Source of the DNA: Henricia sp. BOLD:AAB3569
Taxonomy: Eukaryota > Echinodermata > Asteroidea > Spinulosida > Echinasteridae
Assembly: GCA_037783545.1 (NCBI GenBank)
Contig: JBBELK010001062.1
Location: forward strand, 45,342 to 109,341
Direction: 5' to 3'
Length of the DNA: 64,000 bases
The notes under the pieces: generated by a model
The model's database searches: none
Told to the model about the DNA's origin: nothing
Seen by the model: the letters and a program-made list of their open reading frames with translations, nothing else
Translations under genes and position numbers: made by a program
Part shown: positions 1 through 10,512 of the stretch, piece by piece
Layout: each line of letters starts with the position of its first letter
Numbering within the stretch: the first letter of the stretch is position 1

Positions 1-296
1 CAGGAAGCGCCAACCCCTTTTTTTTCTAAACTCTGGAATTTCTCTGCCATTTCCCGGCGAAAGTCTGTCAATTTTTTAGGACAAGTGCGCAATATAGAGT
101 CTTTGGAGCATGCAAAATTTGAAGTTCGTCGGAACATTTTTCGACCTCCAAATTTGCCGACGTTTGGACCACACTTTGAGCAAAATCCCGTCCCAAACTG
201 GGCCGTGTCAACGACAGTCCGAAGGACTGAGCATGCGCACGAGTCAGGAGTACACCAAAGAGGTGTGTACAGACAGCCACAGGTTGCGGGAGCATC
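1..296 (+). repeat. Reference satellite monomer with its internal landmarks
   Basis: This is the first complete period, since 'caggaagcgcc' at 1 recurs at 297. Landmarks are: an 8-T run at 18-25; GCATGC (an SphI site) at 108-113 and again at 231-236; inverted arms CGTCGG (127-132) and CCGACG (157-162); CCCA/TGGG arms at 192-202; a perfect 5-bp-stem hairpin AGTCC-gaa-GGACT at 216-228; and a bulged inverted repeat at 250-270 built on ACACC/GGTGT around an AAAGA loop. These landmarks recur in nearly every copy. No canonical CENP-B box, Pol III B box or convincing promoter is visible. The choice of base 1 as the monomer start is arbitrary. Confidence 0.95.
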
Positions 297-3200
297 CAGG
301 AAGCGCCAACCCCTTTTTTTTCTAAACTCTGGAATTTCTCTGCCATTTCCCGGCGAAAGTCTGTCAATTTTTTAGGACAAGTGCGCAATATAGAGTCTTT
401 GGAGCATGCAAAATTTGAAGTTCGTCGGAACATTTTTCGACCTCCAAATTTGCCGACGTTTGGACCACACTTTGACCAAAATCCCGTCCCAAACTGGGCC
501 GTGTCAACGACAGTCCGAAGGACTGAGCATGCGCACGAGTCAGGAGTACACCAAAGAGGTGTGTACAGACAGCCACAGGTTGCGGGAGCAACCAGGAAGC
601 GCCAACCCCTTTTTTTTCTAAACTCTGAAATTTCTCTGCCATTTCCCGGCGAAAGTCTGTCAATTTTTTAGGACAAGTGCGCAATATAGAGTCTTTGGAG
701 CATGCAAAATGTGAAGTTCGTCGGAACATTTTTCGACCTCCAAATTTGCCGACGTTTGGACCACACTTTGACCAAAATCCCGTCCCAAACTGGGCCGTGT
801 CAACGACAGTCCGAAGGACTGAGCATGCGCACGAGTCAGGAGTACACCAAAGAGGTGTGTACAGACAGCCACAGGTTGCGGGAGCATCCAGGAAGCGCCA
901 ACCCCTTTTTTTTCTAAACTCTGAAATTTCTCTGCCATTTCCCGGCGAAAGTCTGTCAATTTTTTAGGACAAGTGCGCAATATAGAGTCTTTGGAGCATG
1001 CAAAATTTGAAGTTCGTCGGAACATTTTTCAACCTCCAAATTTGCCGACGTTTGGACCACACTTTGACCAAAATCCCGTCCCAAACTGGGCCGTGTCAAC
1101 GACAGTCCGAAGGACTGAGCATGCGCACGAGTCAGGAGTACACCAAAGAGGTGTGTACAGACAGCCACAGGTTGCGGGAGCATCCAGGAAGCGCCAACCC
1201 CTTTTTTTTCTAAACTCTGAAATTTCTCTGCCATTTCCCGGCGAAAGTGTGTCAATTTTTTAGGACAAGTGCGCAATATAGAGTCTTTGGAGCATGCAAA
1301 ATTTGAAGTTCGTCGGAACATTTTTCGACCTCCAAATTTGCCGACGTTTGGACCACACTTTGACCAAAATCCCGTCCCAAACTGGGCCGTGTCAACGACA
1401 GTCCGAAGGAATGAGCATGCGCACGAGTCAGGAGTACACCAAAGAGGTGTGTACAGACAGCCACAGGTTGCGGGAGCATCCAGGAAGCGCCAACCCCTTT
1501 TTTTCTAAACTCTGAAATTTCTCTGCCATTTACCGGCGAAAGTCTGTCAATTTTTTAGGACAAGTGCGCAATATAGAGTCTTTGGAGCATGCAAAATTTG
1601 AAGTTCGTCGGAACATTTTTCGACCTCCAAATTTGCCGACGTTTGGACCACACTTTGACCAAAATCCCGTCCCAAACTGGGCCGTGTCAACGACAGTCCG
1701 AAGGACTGAGCATGCGCACGAGTCAGGAGTACACCAAAGAGGTGTGTACAGACAGCCACAGGTTGCGGGAGCATCCAGGAAGCGCCAACCCCTTTTTTTT
1801 CTAAACTCTGAAATTTCTCTGCCATTTCCCGGCGAAAGTCTGTCAATTTTTTAGGACAAGTGCGCAATATAGAGTCTTTGGAGCATGCACAATTTGAAGT
1901 TCGTCGGAACATTTTTCGACCTCCAAATTTGCCGACGTTTGGACCACACTTTGACCAAAATCCCGTCCCAAACTGGGCCGTGTCAACGACAGTCCGAAGG
2001 ACTGAGCATGCGCACGAGTAAGGAGTACACCAAAGAGGTGTGTACAGACAGCCACAGGTTGCGGGAGCATCCAGGAAGCGCCATCCCCTTTTTTTTTCTA
2101 AACTCTGAAATTTCTCTGCCATTTCCCGGCGAAAGTCTGTCAATTTTTTAGGACAAGTGCGCAATATAGAGTCTTTGGAGCATGCAAAATTTGAAGTTCG
2201 TTGGAACATTTTTCGACTTCCAAATTTGCCGACGTTTGGACCACACTTTGACCAAAATCCCGTCCCAAACTGGGCCGTGTCAACGACAGTCCGAAGGACT
2301 GAGCATGCGCACGAGTCAGGAGTACACCAAAGAGGTGTGTACAGACAGCCACAGGTTGCGGGAGCATCCAGGAAGCGCCAACCCCCTTTTTTTTCTAAAC
2401 TCTGAAATTTCTCTGCCATTTCCCTGCGAAAGTCTGTCAATTTTTTAGGACAAGTGCGCAATATAGAGTCTTTGGAGCATGCAAAATTTGAAGTTCGTCG
2501 GAACATTTTTCGACCTCCAAATTTGCCGACGTTTGGACCACACTTTGACCAAAATCCCGTCCCAAACTGGGCCGTGTCAACGACAGTCCGAAGGACTGAG
2601 CATGCGCACGAGTCAGGAGTACACCAAAGAGGTGTGTACAGACAGCCACAGGTTGCGGGAGCATCCAGGAAGCGCCAACCCCTTTTTTTCTAAACTCTGA
2701 AATTTCTCTGCCATTTCCCGGCGAAAGTCTGTCAATTTTTTAGGACAAGTGCGCAATATAGAGTCTTTGGAGCATGCAAAATTTGAAGTTCGTCGGAACA
2801 TTTTTCGACCTCCAAATTTGCCGACGTTTGGACCACACTTTGACCAAAATCCCGTCCCAAACTGGGCCGTGTCAACGACAGTCCGAAGGACTGAGCATGC
2901 GCACGAGTCAGGAGCACACCAAAGAGGTGTGTACAGACAGCTACAGGTTGCGGGAGCATCCAGGAAGCGCCAACCCCTTTTTTTTCTAAACTCTGAAATT
3001 TCTCTGCCATTTCCCGGCGAAAGTCTGTCAATTTTTTAGGACAAGTGCGCAATATAGAGTCTTTGGAGAATGCAAAATTTGAAGTTCGTCGGAACATTTT
3101 TCGACCTCCAAATTTGCCGACGTTTGGACCACACTTTGACAAAAATCCCGTCCCAAACTGGGCCGTGTCAACGACAGTCCGAAGGACTGAGCATGCGCAC

Positions 3201-3699
3201 GAGTCAGGAGTACACCAAAGAGGTGTGTACAGACAGCCACAGGTTGCGGAAGCATCCAGGAAGCGCCAACCCCTTTTTTTTCTAAACTCTGAAATTTCTC
3301 TGCCATTTCCCGGCGAAAGTCTGTCAATTTTTTAGGACAAGTGCGCAATATAGAGTCTTTGGAGCATGCAAAATTTGAAGTTCGTCGGAACATTTTTCGA
3401 CCTCCAAATTTGCCGACGTTTGGACCACACTTTGACCAAAATCCCGTCCCAAACTGGGCCGTGTCAACGACAGTCCGAAGGACTGAGCATGCGCACGAGT
3501 CAGGAGTACACCAAAGAGGTGTGTACAGACAGCCACAGGTTGCGGGAGCATCCAGGAAGCGCCAACCCCTTTTTTTTCTAAACTCTGAAATTTCTCTGCC
3601 ATTTCCCGGCGAAAGTCTGTCAATTTTTTAGGACAAGTGCGCAATATAGAGTCTTTGGAGCATGCAAAATTTGAAGTTCGTCGGAACATTTTTCGACCT

Positions 3700-3701
3700 C
3701 G
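3700..3701 (+). other. 56-bp internal deletion junction in a monomer (site 1)
   Basis: 'ttcgacctc' runs straight into 'gtgtcaacg'. Intact monomers have 56 bp between them, from 'caaatttgcc' to 'actgggcc'. The monomer is therefore about 240 bp. The identical junction occurs at five other places. Confidence 0.95.
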
Positions 3702-5652
3702 TGTCAACGACAGTCCGAAGGACTGAGCATGCGCACGAGTCAGGAGTACACCAAAGAGGTGTGTACAGACAGCCACAGGTTGCGGGAGCATCCAGGAAGC
3801 GCAAACCCCTTTTTTTTTCTAAACTCTGAAATTTCTCTGCCATTTCCCGGCGAAAGTCTGTCAATTTTTTAGGACAAGTGCGCAATATAGAGTCTTTGGA
3901 GCATGCAAAATTTGAAGTTCGTCGGAACATTTTTCGACCTCCAAATTTGCCGACGTTTGGACCACACTTTGACCAAAATCCCGTCCCAAACTGGGCCGTG
4001 TCAACGACAGTCCGAAGGACTGAGCATGCGCACGAGTCAGGAGTACACCAAAGAGGTGTGTACAGACAGCCACAGGTTGCGGGAGCATCCAGGAAGCGCC
4101 AACCCCTTTTTTTTCTAAACTCTGGAATTTCTCTGCCATTTCCCGGCGAAAGTCTGTCAATTTTTTAGGACAAGTGCGCAATATAGAGTCTTTGGAGCAT
4201 GCAAAATTTGAAGTTCGTCGGAACATTTTTCGACCTCCAAATTTGCCGACGTTTGGACCACACTTTGAGCAAAATCCCGTCCCAAACTGGGCCGTGTCAA
4301 CGACAGTCCGAAGGACTGAGCATGCGCACGAGTCAGGAGTACACCAAAGAGGTGTGTACAGACAGCCACAGGTTGCGGGAGCATCCAGGAAGCGCCAACC
4401 CCTTTTTTTTCTAAACTCTGGAATTTCTCTGCCATTTCCCGGCGAAAGTCTGTCAATTTTTTAGGACAAGTGCGCAATATAGAGTCTTTGGAGCATGCAA
4501 AATTTGAAGTTCGTCGGAACATTTTTCGACCTCCAAATTTGCCGACGTTTGGACCACACTTTGACCAAAATCCCGTCCCAAACTGGGCCGTGTCAACGAC
4601 AGTCCGAAGGACTGAGCATGCGCACGAGTCAGGAGTACACCAAAGAGGTGTGTACAGACAGCCACAGGTTGCGGGAGCAACCAGGAAGCGCCAACCCCTT
4701 TTTTTTCTAAACTCTGAAATTTCTCTGCCATTTCCCGGCGAAAGTCTGTCAATTTTTTAGGACAAGTGCGCAATATAGAGTCTTTGGAGCATGCAAAATG
4801 TGAAGTTCGTCGGAACATTTTTCGACCTCCAAATTTGCCGACGTTTGGACCACACTTTGACCAAAATCCCGTCCCAAACTGGGCCGTGTCAACGACAGTC
4901 CGAAGGACTGAGCATGCGCACGAGTCAGGAGTACACCAAAGAGGTGTGTACAGACAGCCACAGGTTGCGGGAGCATCCAGGAAGCGACAACCCCTTTTTT
5001 TTCTAAACTCTGAAATTTCTCTGCCATTTCCCGGCGAAAGTCTGTCAATTTTTTAGGACAAGTGCGCAATATAGAGTCTTTGGAGCATGCAAAATTTGAA
5101 GTTCGTCGGAACATTTTTCAACCTCCAAATTTGCCGACGTTTGGACCACACTTTGACCAAAATCCCGTCCCAAACTGGGCCGTGTCAACGACAGTCCGAA
5201 GGACTGAGCATGCGCACGAGTCAGGAGTACACCAAAGAGGTGTGTACAGACAGCCACAGGTTGCGGGAGCATCCAGGAAGCGCCAACCCCTTTTTTTTCT
5301 AAACTCTGAAATTTCTCTGCCATTTCCCGGCGAAAGTGTGTCAATTTTTTAGGACAAGTGCGCAATATAGAGTCTTTGGAGCATGCAAAATTTGAAGTTC
5401 GTCGGAACATTTTTCGACCTCCAAATTTGCCGACGTTTGGACCACACTTTGACCAAAATCCCGTCCCAAACTGGGCCGTGTCAACGACAGTCCGAAGGAC
5501 TGAGCATGCGCACGAGTCAGGAGTACACCAAAGAGGTGTGTACAGACAGCCACAGGTTGCGGGAGCATCCAGGAAGCGCCAACCCCTTTTTTTCTAAACT
5601 CTGAAATTTCTCTGCCATTTACCGGCGAAAGTCTGTCAATTTTTTAGGACAA

Positions 5653-6834
5653 GTGCGCAATATAGAGTCTTTGGAGCATGCAAAATTTGAAGTTCGTCGG
5701 AACATTTTTCGACCTCCAAATTTGCCGACGTTTGGACCACACTTTGACCAAAATCCCGTCCCAAACTGGGCCGTGTCAACGACAGTCCGAAGGACTGAGC
5801 ATGCGCACGAGTCAGGAGTACACCAAAGAGGTGTGTACAGACAGCCACAGGTTGCAGGAGCATCCAGGAAGCGCCAACCCCTTTTTTTTCTAAACTCTGA
5901 AATTTCTCTGCCATTTCCCGGCGAAAGTCTGTCAATTTTTTAGGACAAGTGCGCAATATAGAGTCTTTGGAGCATGCACAATTTGAAGTTCGTCGGAACA
6001 TTTTTCGACCTCCAAATTTGCCGACGTTTGGACCACACTTTGACCAAAATCCCGTCCCAAACTGGGCCGTGTCAACGACAGTCCGAAGGACTGAGCATGC
6101 GCACGAGTCAGGAGTACACCAAAGAGGTGTGTACAGACAGCCACAGGTTGCGGGAGCATCCAGGAAGCGCCAACCCCTTTTTTTCTAAACTCTGAAATTT
6201 CTCTGCCATTTACCGGCGAAAGTCTGTCAATTTTTTAGGACAAGTGCGCAATATAGAGTCTTTGGAGCATGCAAAATTTGAAGTTCGTCGGAACATTTTT
6301 CGACCTCCAAATTTGCCGACGTTTGGACCACACTTTGACCAAAATCCCGTCCCAAACTGGGCCGTGTCAACGACAGTCCGAAGGACTGAGCATGCGCACG
6401 AGTCAGGAGTACACCAAAGAGGTGTGTACAGACAGCCACAGGTTGCAGGAGCATCCAGGAAGCGCCAACCCCTTTTTTTTCTAAACTCTGAAATTTCTCT
6501 GCCATTTCCCGGCGAAAGTCTGTCAATTTTTTAGGACAAGTGCGCAATATAGAGTCTTTGGAGCATGCACAATTTGAAGTTCGTCGGAACATTTTTCGAC
6601 CTCCAAATTTGCCGACGTTTGGACCACACTTTGACCAAAATCCCGTCCCAAACTGGGCCGTGTCAACGACAGTCCGAAGGACTGAGCATGCGCACGAGTA
6701 AGGAGTACACCAAAGAGGTGTGTACAGACAGCCACAGGTTGCGGGAGCATCCAGGAAGCGCCATCCCCTTTTTTTTTCTAAACTCTGAAATTTCTCTGCC
6801 ATTTCCCGGCGAAAGTCTGTCAATTTTTTAGGAC
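5653..6834 (+). repeat. Tandem duplication of a two-monomer block (591 bp) inside HOR A copy 2
   Basis: Two dimers lie side by side. Each has a first monomer with 'ggttgcaggagc' (near 5853 and 6444) and a second monomer with 'gcatgcacaattt' (near 5974 and 6565). HOR A copy 1 has only one such dimer (near 1564-2150), and it lacks the 'gcagg' change. The step therefore happened after the 4.1-kb block was duplicated. Confidence 0.8.
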
Positions 6835-8380
6835 AAGTGCGCAATATAGAGTCTTTGGAGCATGCAAAATTTGAAGTTCGTTGGAACATTTTTCGACTTC
6901 CAAATTTGCCGACGTTTGGACCACACTTTGACCAAAATCCCGTCCCAAACTGGGCCGTGTCAACGACAGTCCGAAGGACTGAGCATGCGCACGAGTCAGG
7001 AGTACACCAAAGAGGTGTGTACAGACAGCCACAGGTTGCGGGAGCATCCAGGAAGCGCCAACCCCCTTTTTTTTCTAAACTCTGAAATTTCTCTGCCATT
7101 TCCCTGCGAAAGTCTGTCAATTTTTTAGGACAAGTGCGCAATATAGAGTCTTTGGAGCATGCAAAATTTGAAGTTCGTCGGAACATTTTTCGACCTCCAA
7201 ATTTGCCGACGTTTGGACCACACTTTGACCAAAATCCCGTCCCAAACTGGGCCGTGTCAACGACAGTCCGAAGGACTGAGCATGCGCACGAGTCAGGAGT
7301 ACACCAAAGAGGTGTGTACAGACAGCCACAGGTTGCGGGAGCATCCAGGAAGCGCCAACCCCTTTTTTTTCTAAACTCTGAAATTTCTCTGCCATTTCCC
7401 GGCGAAAGTCTGTCAATTTTTTAGGACAAGTGCGCAATATAGAGTCTTTGGAGCATGCAAAATTTGAAGTTCGTCGGAACATTTTTCGACCTCCAAATTT
7501 GCCGACGTTTGGACCACACTTTGACCAAAATCCCGTCCCAAACTGGGCCGTGTCAACGACAGTCCGAAGGACTGAGCATGCGCACGAGTCAGGAGCACAC
7601 CAAAGAGGTGTGTACAGACAGCTACAGGTTGCGGGAGCATCCAGGAAGCGCCAACCCCTTTTTTTTCTAAACTCTGAAATTTCTCTGCCATTTCCCGGCG
7701 AAAGTCTGTCAATTTTTTAGGACAAGTGCGCAATATAGAGTCTTTGGAGAATGCAAAATTTGAAGTTCGTCGGAACATTTTTCGACCTCCAAATTTGCCG
7801 ACGTTTGGACCACACTTTGACAAAAATCCCGTCCCAAACTGGGCCGTGTCAACGACAGTCCGAAGGACTGAGCATGCGCACGAGTCAGGAGTACACCAAA
7901 GAGGTGTGTACAAACAGCCACAGGTTGCGGGAGCATCCAGGAAGCGCCAACCCCTTTTTTTTCTAAACTCTGAAATTTCTCTGCCATTTCCCGGCGAAAG
8001 TCTGTCAATTTTTTAGGACAAGTGCGCAATATAGAGTCTTTGGAGCATGCAAAATTTGAAGTTCGTCGGAACATTTTTCGACCTCCAAATTTGCCGACGT
8101 TTGGACCACACTTTGACCAAAATCCCGTCCCAAACTGGGCCGTGTCAACGACAGTCCGAAGGACTGAGCATGCGCACGAGTCAGGAGTACACCAAAGAGG
8201 TGTGTACAGACAGCCACAGGTTGCGGGAGCATCCAGGAAGCGCCAACCCCTTTTTTTTCTAAACTCTGAAATTTCTCTGCCATTTCCCGGCGAAAGTCTG
8301 TCAATTTTTTAGGACAAGTGCGCAATATAGAGTCTTTGGAGCATGCAAAATTTGAAGTTCGTCGGAACATTTTTCGACCT

Positions 8381-8382
8381 CG
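8381..8382 (+). other. 56-bp internal deletion junction in a monomer (site 2)
   Basis: The breakpoint is identical to that at 3700/3701. It is the corresponding monomer in the second copy of HOR A, 4681 bp away. Confidence 0.95.
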
Positions 8383-8917
8383 TGTCAACGACAGTCCGAA
8401 GGACTGAGCATGCGCACGAGTCAGGAGTACACCAAAGAGGTGTGTACAGACAGCCACAGGTTGCGGGAGCATCCAGGAAGCGCAAACCCCTTTTTTTTTC
8501 TAAACTCTGAAATTTCTCTGCCATTTCCCGGCGAAAGTCTGTCAATTTTTTAGGACAAGTGCGCAATATAGAGTCTTTGGAGCATGCAAAATTTGAAGTT
8601 CGTCGGAACATTTTTCGACCTCCAAATTTGCCGACGTTTGGACCACACTTTGACCAAAATCCCGTCCCAAACTGGGCCGTGTCAACGACAGTCCGAAGGA
8701 CTGAGCATGCGCACGAGTCAGGAGTACATCAAAGAGGTGTGTACAGACAGCCACAGGTTGCGGGAGCATCCAGGAAGCGCCAACCCCTTTTTTTTCTAAA
8801 CTCTGAAATTTCTCTGCCATTTCCCGGCGAAAGTCTGTCAATTTTTTAGGACAAGTGCGCAATATAGAGTCTTTGGAGCATGCAAAATTTGAAGTTCGTC
8901 GGAACATTTTTCGACCT

Positions 8918-8919
8918 CG
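8918..8919 (+). other. 56-bp internal deletion junction in a monomer (site 3)
   Basis: The breakpoint is the same. It lies two monomers after site 2, and the monomer shares the 'gcgcaaacccc' variant that follows sites 1 and 2. This suggests a local duplication just beyond the end of HOR A copy 2. Confidence 0.95.
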
Positions 8920-10495
8920 TGTCAACGACAGTCCGAAGGACTGAGCATGCGCACGAGTCAGGAGTACACCAAAGAGGTGTGTACAGACAGCCACAGGTTG
9001 CGGGAGCATCCAGGAAGCGCAAACCCCTTTTTTTTCTAAACTCTGAAATTTCTCTGCCATTTCCCGGCGAAAGTCTGTCAATTTTTTAGGACAAGTGCGC
9101 AATATAGAGTCTTTGGAGCATGCAAAATTTGAAGTTCGTCGGAACATTTTTCGACCTCCAAATTTGCCGACGTTTGGACCACACTTTGACCAAAATCCCG
9201 TCCCAAACTGGGCCGTGTCAACGACAGTCCGAAGGACTGAGCATGCGCACGAGTCAGGAGTACACAAAAGAGGTGTGTACAGACAGCCACAGGTTGCGGG
9301 AGCATCCAGGAAGCGCCAACCCCTTTTTTTTTCTAAACTCTGAAATTTCTCTGCCATTCCCCGGCGAAAGTCTGTCAATTTTTTAGGACAAGTGCGCAAT
9401 ATAGAGTCTTTGGAGCATGCAAAATTTGAAGTTCGTCGGAACATTTTTCGACCTCCAAATTTGCCGACGTTTGGACCACACTTTGACCAAAATCCCGTCC
9501 CAAACTGGGCCGTGTCAACGACAGTCCGAAGGACTGATCATGCGCACGAGTCAGGAGTACACCAAAGAGGTGTGTACAGACAGCCACAGGTTGCGGGAGC
9601 ATCCAGGAAGCGCCAACCCCTTTTTTTTCTAAACTCTGAAATTTCTCTGCCATTTCCCGGCGAAAGTCTGTCAATTTTTTAGGACAAGTGCGCAATATAG
9701 AGTCTTTGGAGCATGCAAAATTTGAAGTTCGTCGGAACATTTTTCGACCTCCAAATTTGCCGACGTTTGGACCACACTTTGACCAAAATCCCGTCCCAAA
9801 CTGGGCCGTGTCAACGACAGTCCGAAGGACTGAGCATGCGCACGAGTCAGGAGTACACCAAAGAGGTGTGTACAGACAGCCACAGGTTGCGGGAGCATCC
9901 ATGAAGCGCCAACCCCTTTTTTTTCTAAACTCTGAAATTTCTCTGCCATTTCCCGGCGAAAGTCTGTCAATTTTTTAGGACAAGTGCGCAATATAGAGTC
10001 TTTGGAGCATGCAAAATTTGAAGTTCGTCGGAACATTTTTCGACCTCCAAATTTGCCGCCGTTTGGACCACACTTTGACCAAAATCCCGTCCCAAACTGG
10101 GCCGTGTCAACGACAGTCCGAAGGACTGAGCATGCGCACGAGTCAGGAGTACACCAAAGAGGTGTGTACAGACAGCCACAGGTTGCGGAAGCATCCAGGA
10201 AGCGCCAACCCCTTTTTTCTAAACTCTGAAATTTCTCTGCCATTTCCCGGCGAAAGTCTGTCAATTTTTTAGGACAAGTGCGCAATATAGAGTCTTTGGA
10301 GCATGCAAAATTTGAAGTTCGTTGGAACATTTTTCGACCTCCAAATTTGCCGACGTTTGGACCACACTTTGACCAAAATCCCGTCCCAAACTGGGCCATG
10401 TCAACGACAGTCCGAAGGACTGAGCATGCGCACGAGTCAGGAGTACACCAAAGAGGTGTGTACAGACAGCCACAGGTTGCGGGAGCATCCAGGAA

Positions 10496-10512
10496 GCTCA
10501 CCTGCTCACTGC
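10496..10512 (-). repeat. Short 3'-terminal repeats of the LINE
   Basis: Read on the minus strand, the end of the element just past the stop is GTGAGCAGTGAGCAGGTGAG, about three imperfect copies of GTGAGCA (they begin a few bases inside the stop region). Short tandem repeats in place of poly(A) are known at the 3' ends of several LINE clades, including RTE. The boundary with satellite is blurred by one or two bases, because 'gc' belongs to both. Confidence 0.6.

Larger units (their letters stand above)
1..4089 (+). repeat. Higher-order repeat A, copy 1 (about 14 monomers)
   Basis: Base 1 aligns with base 4090, and private variants repeat in the same order 4089 bp later. Examples are 'tttgagcaaaat' near 173 and 4262, 'gagcaaccagg' near 587 and 4676, and 'aaaatgtgaag' near 708 and 4797. 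From about 1850 onward the matching offset is 4680-4681, because copy 2 carries two extra monomers. The copy probably extends left of the window. It includes one monomer with a 56-bp deletion (junction 3700/3701). Confidence 0.88.
4090..8770 (+). repeat. Higher-order repeat A, copy 2 (about 16 monomers)
   Basis: This repeats the variant order of 1-4089 with very few differences, including the deleted monomer (junction 8381/8382 here, 3700/3701 in copy 1). It is 591 bp longer because a dimer at about 5653-6243 is repeated at 6244-6834. Both dimer copies share 'ggttgcaggag' and a monomer with 'gcatgcacaattt'. The near-identity of the two blocks implies a recent duplication. The match ends close to 8770. 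Confidence 0.87.
1..10497 (+). repeat. Satellite array, left block (about 35 monomers of ~296 bp)
   Basis: The same sequence recurs every 294-298 bp with a few substitutions per copy, always in one orientation. The block runs from the window edge to the LINE junction, where the last monomer stops after 'ggaagc' at 10497. Length differences come mainly from the T-run that follows 'aacccc' and from a 56-bp deletion in three copies. Open frames of 60-120 codons appear on both strands in each monomer, and longer ones where neighbouring monomers happen to be 297 bp. They share no gene-like features beyond the absence of stops. I see no gene here. The left array edge lies outside the window. Confidence 0.97.

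Noticed and set aside
1..296. CENP-B box in the monomer
   Set aside because: The nearest candidates ('gttcgtcggaacattt' and 'tcccggcgaaagt') lack the required CGGG or spacing of the TTCGNNNNANNCGGG consensus on either strand.
1..296. Pol III promoter in the monomer
   Set aside because: 'agttcgtcggaa' shares only the GTTCG core with a B box, and no A box lies at a suitable distance.
85..375. 96-codon plus-strand frame repeated through the array
   Set aside because: It overlaps the minus-strand frame and another plus frame in the same monomer. Variants alter it freely (premature starts, internal in-frame indels) with no sign of protein constraint.
68..433. 121-codon minus-strand frame (and its copies every 296 bp) as a tandem gene family
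   Set aside because: It spans more than one monomer and overlaps its own next copy. Equally long frames exist on the plus strand, and it changes length with the T-run. It behaves as repeat sequence without stops, not as a gene.
3700..3701. The 56-bp-deleted monomer as a separate satellite family
   Set aside because: Apart from one clean deletion it is identical to its neighbours, so it is a variant of the same monomer.
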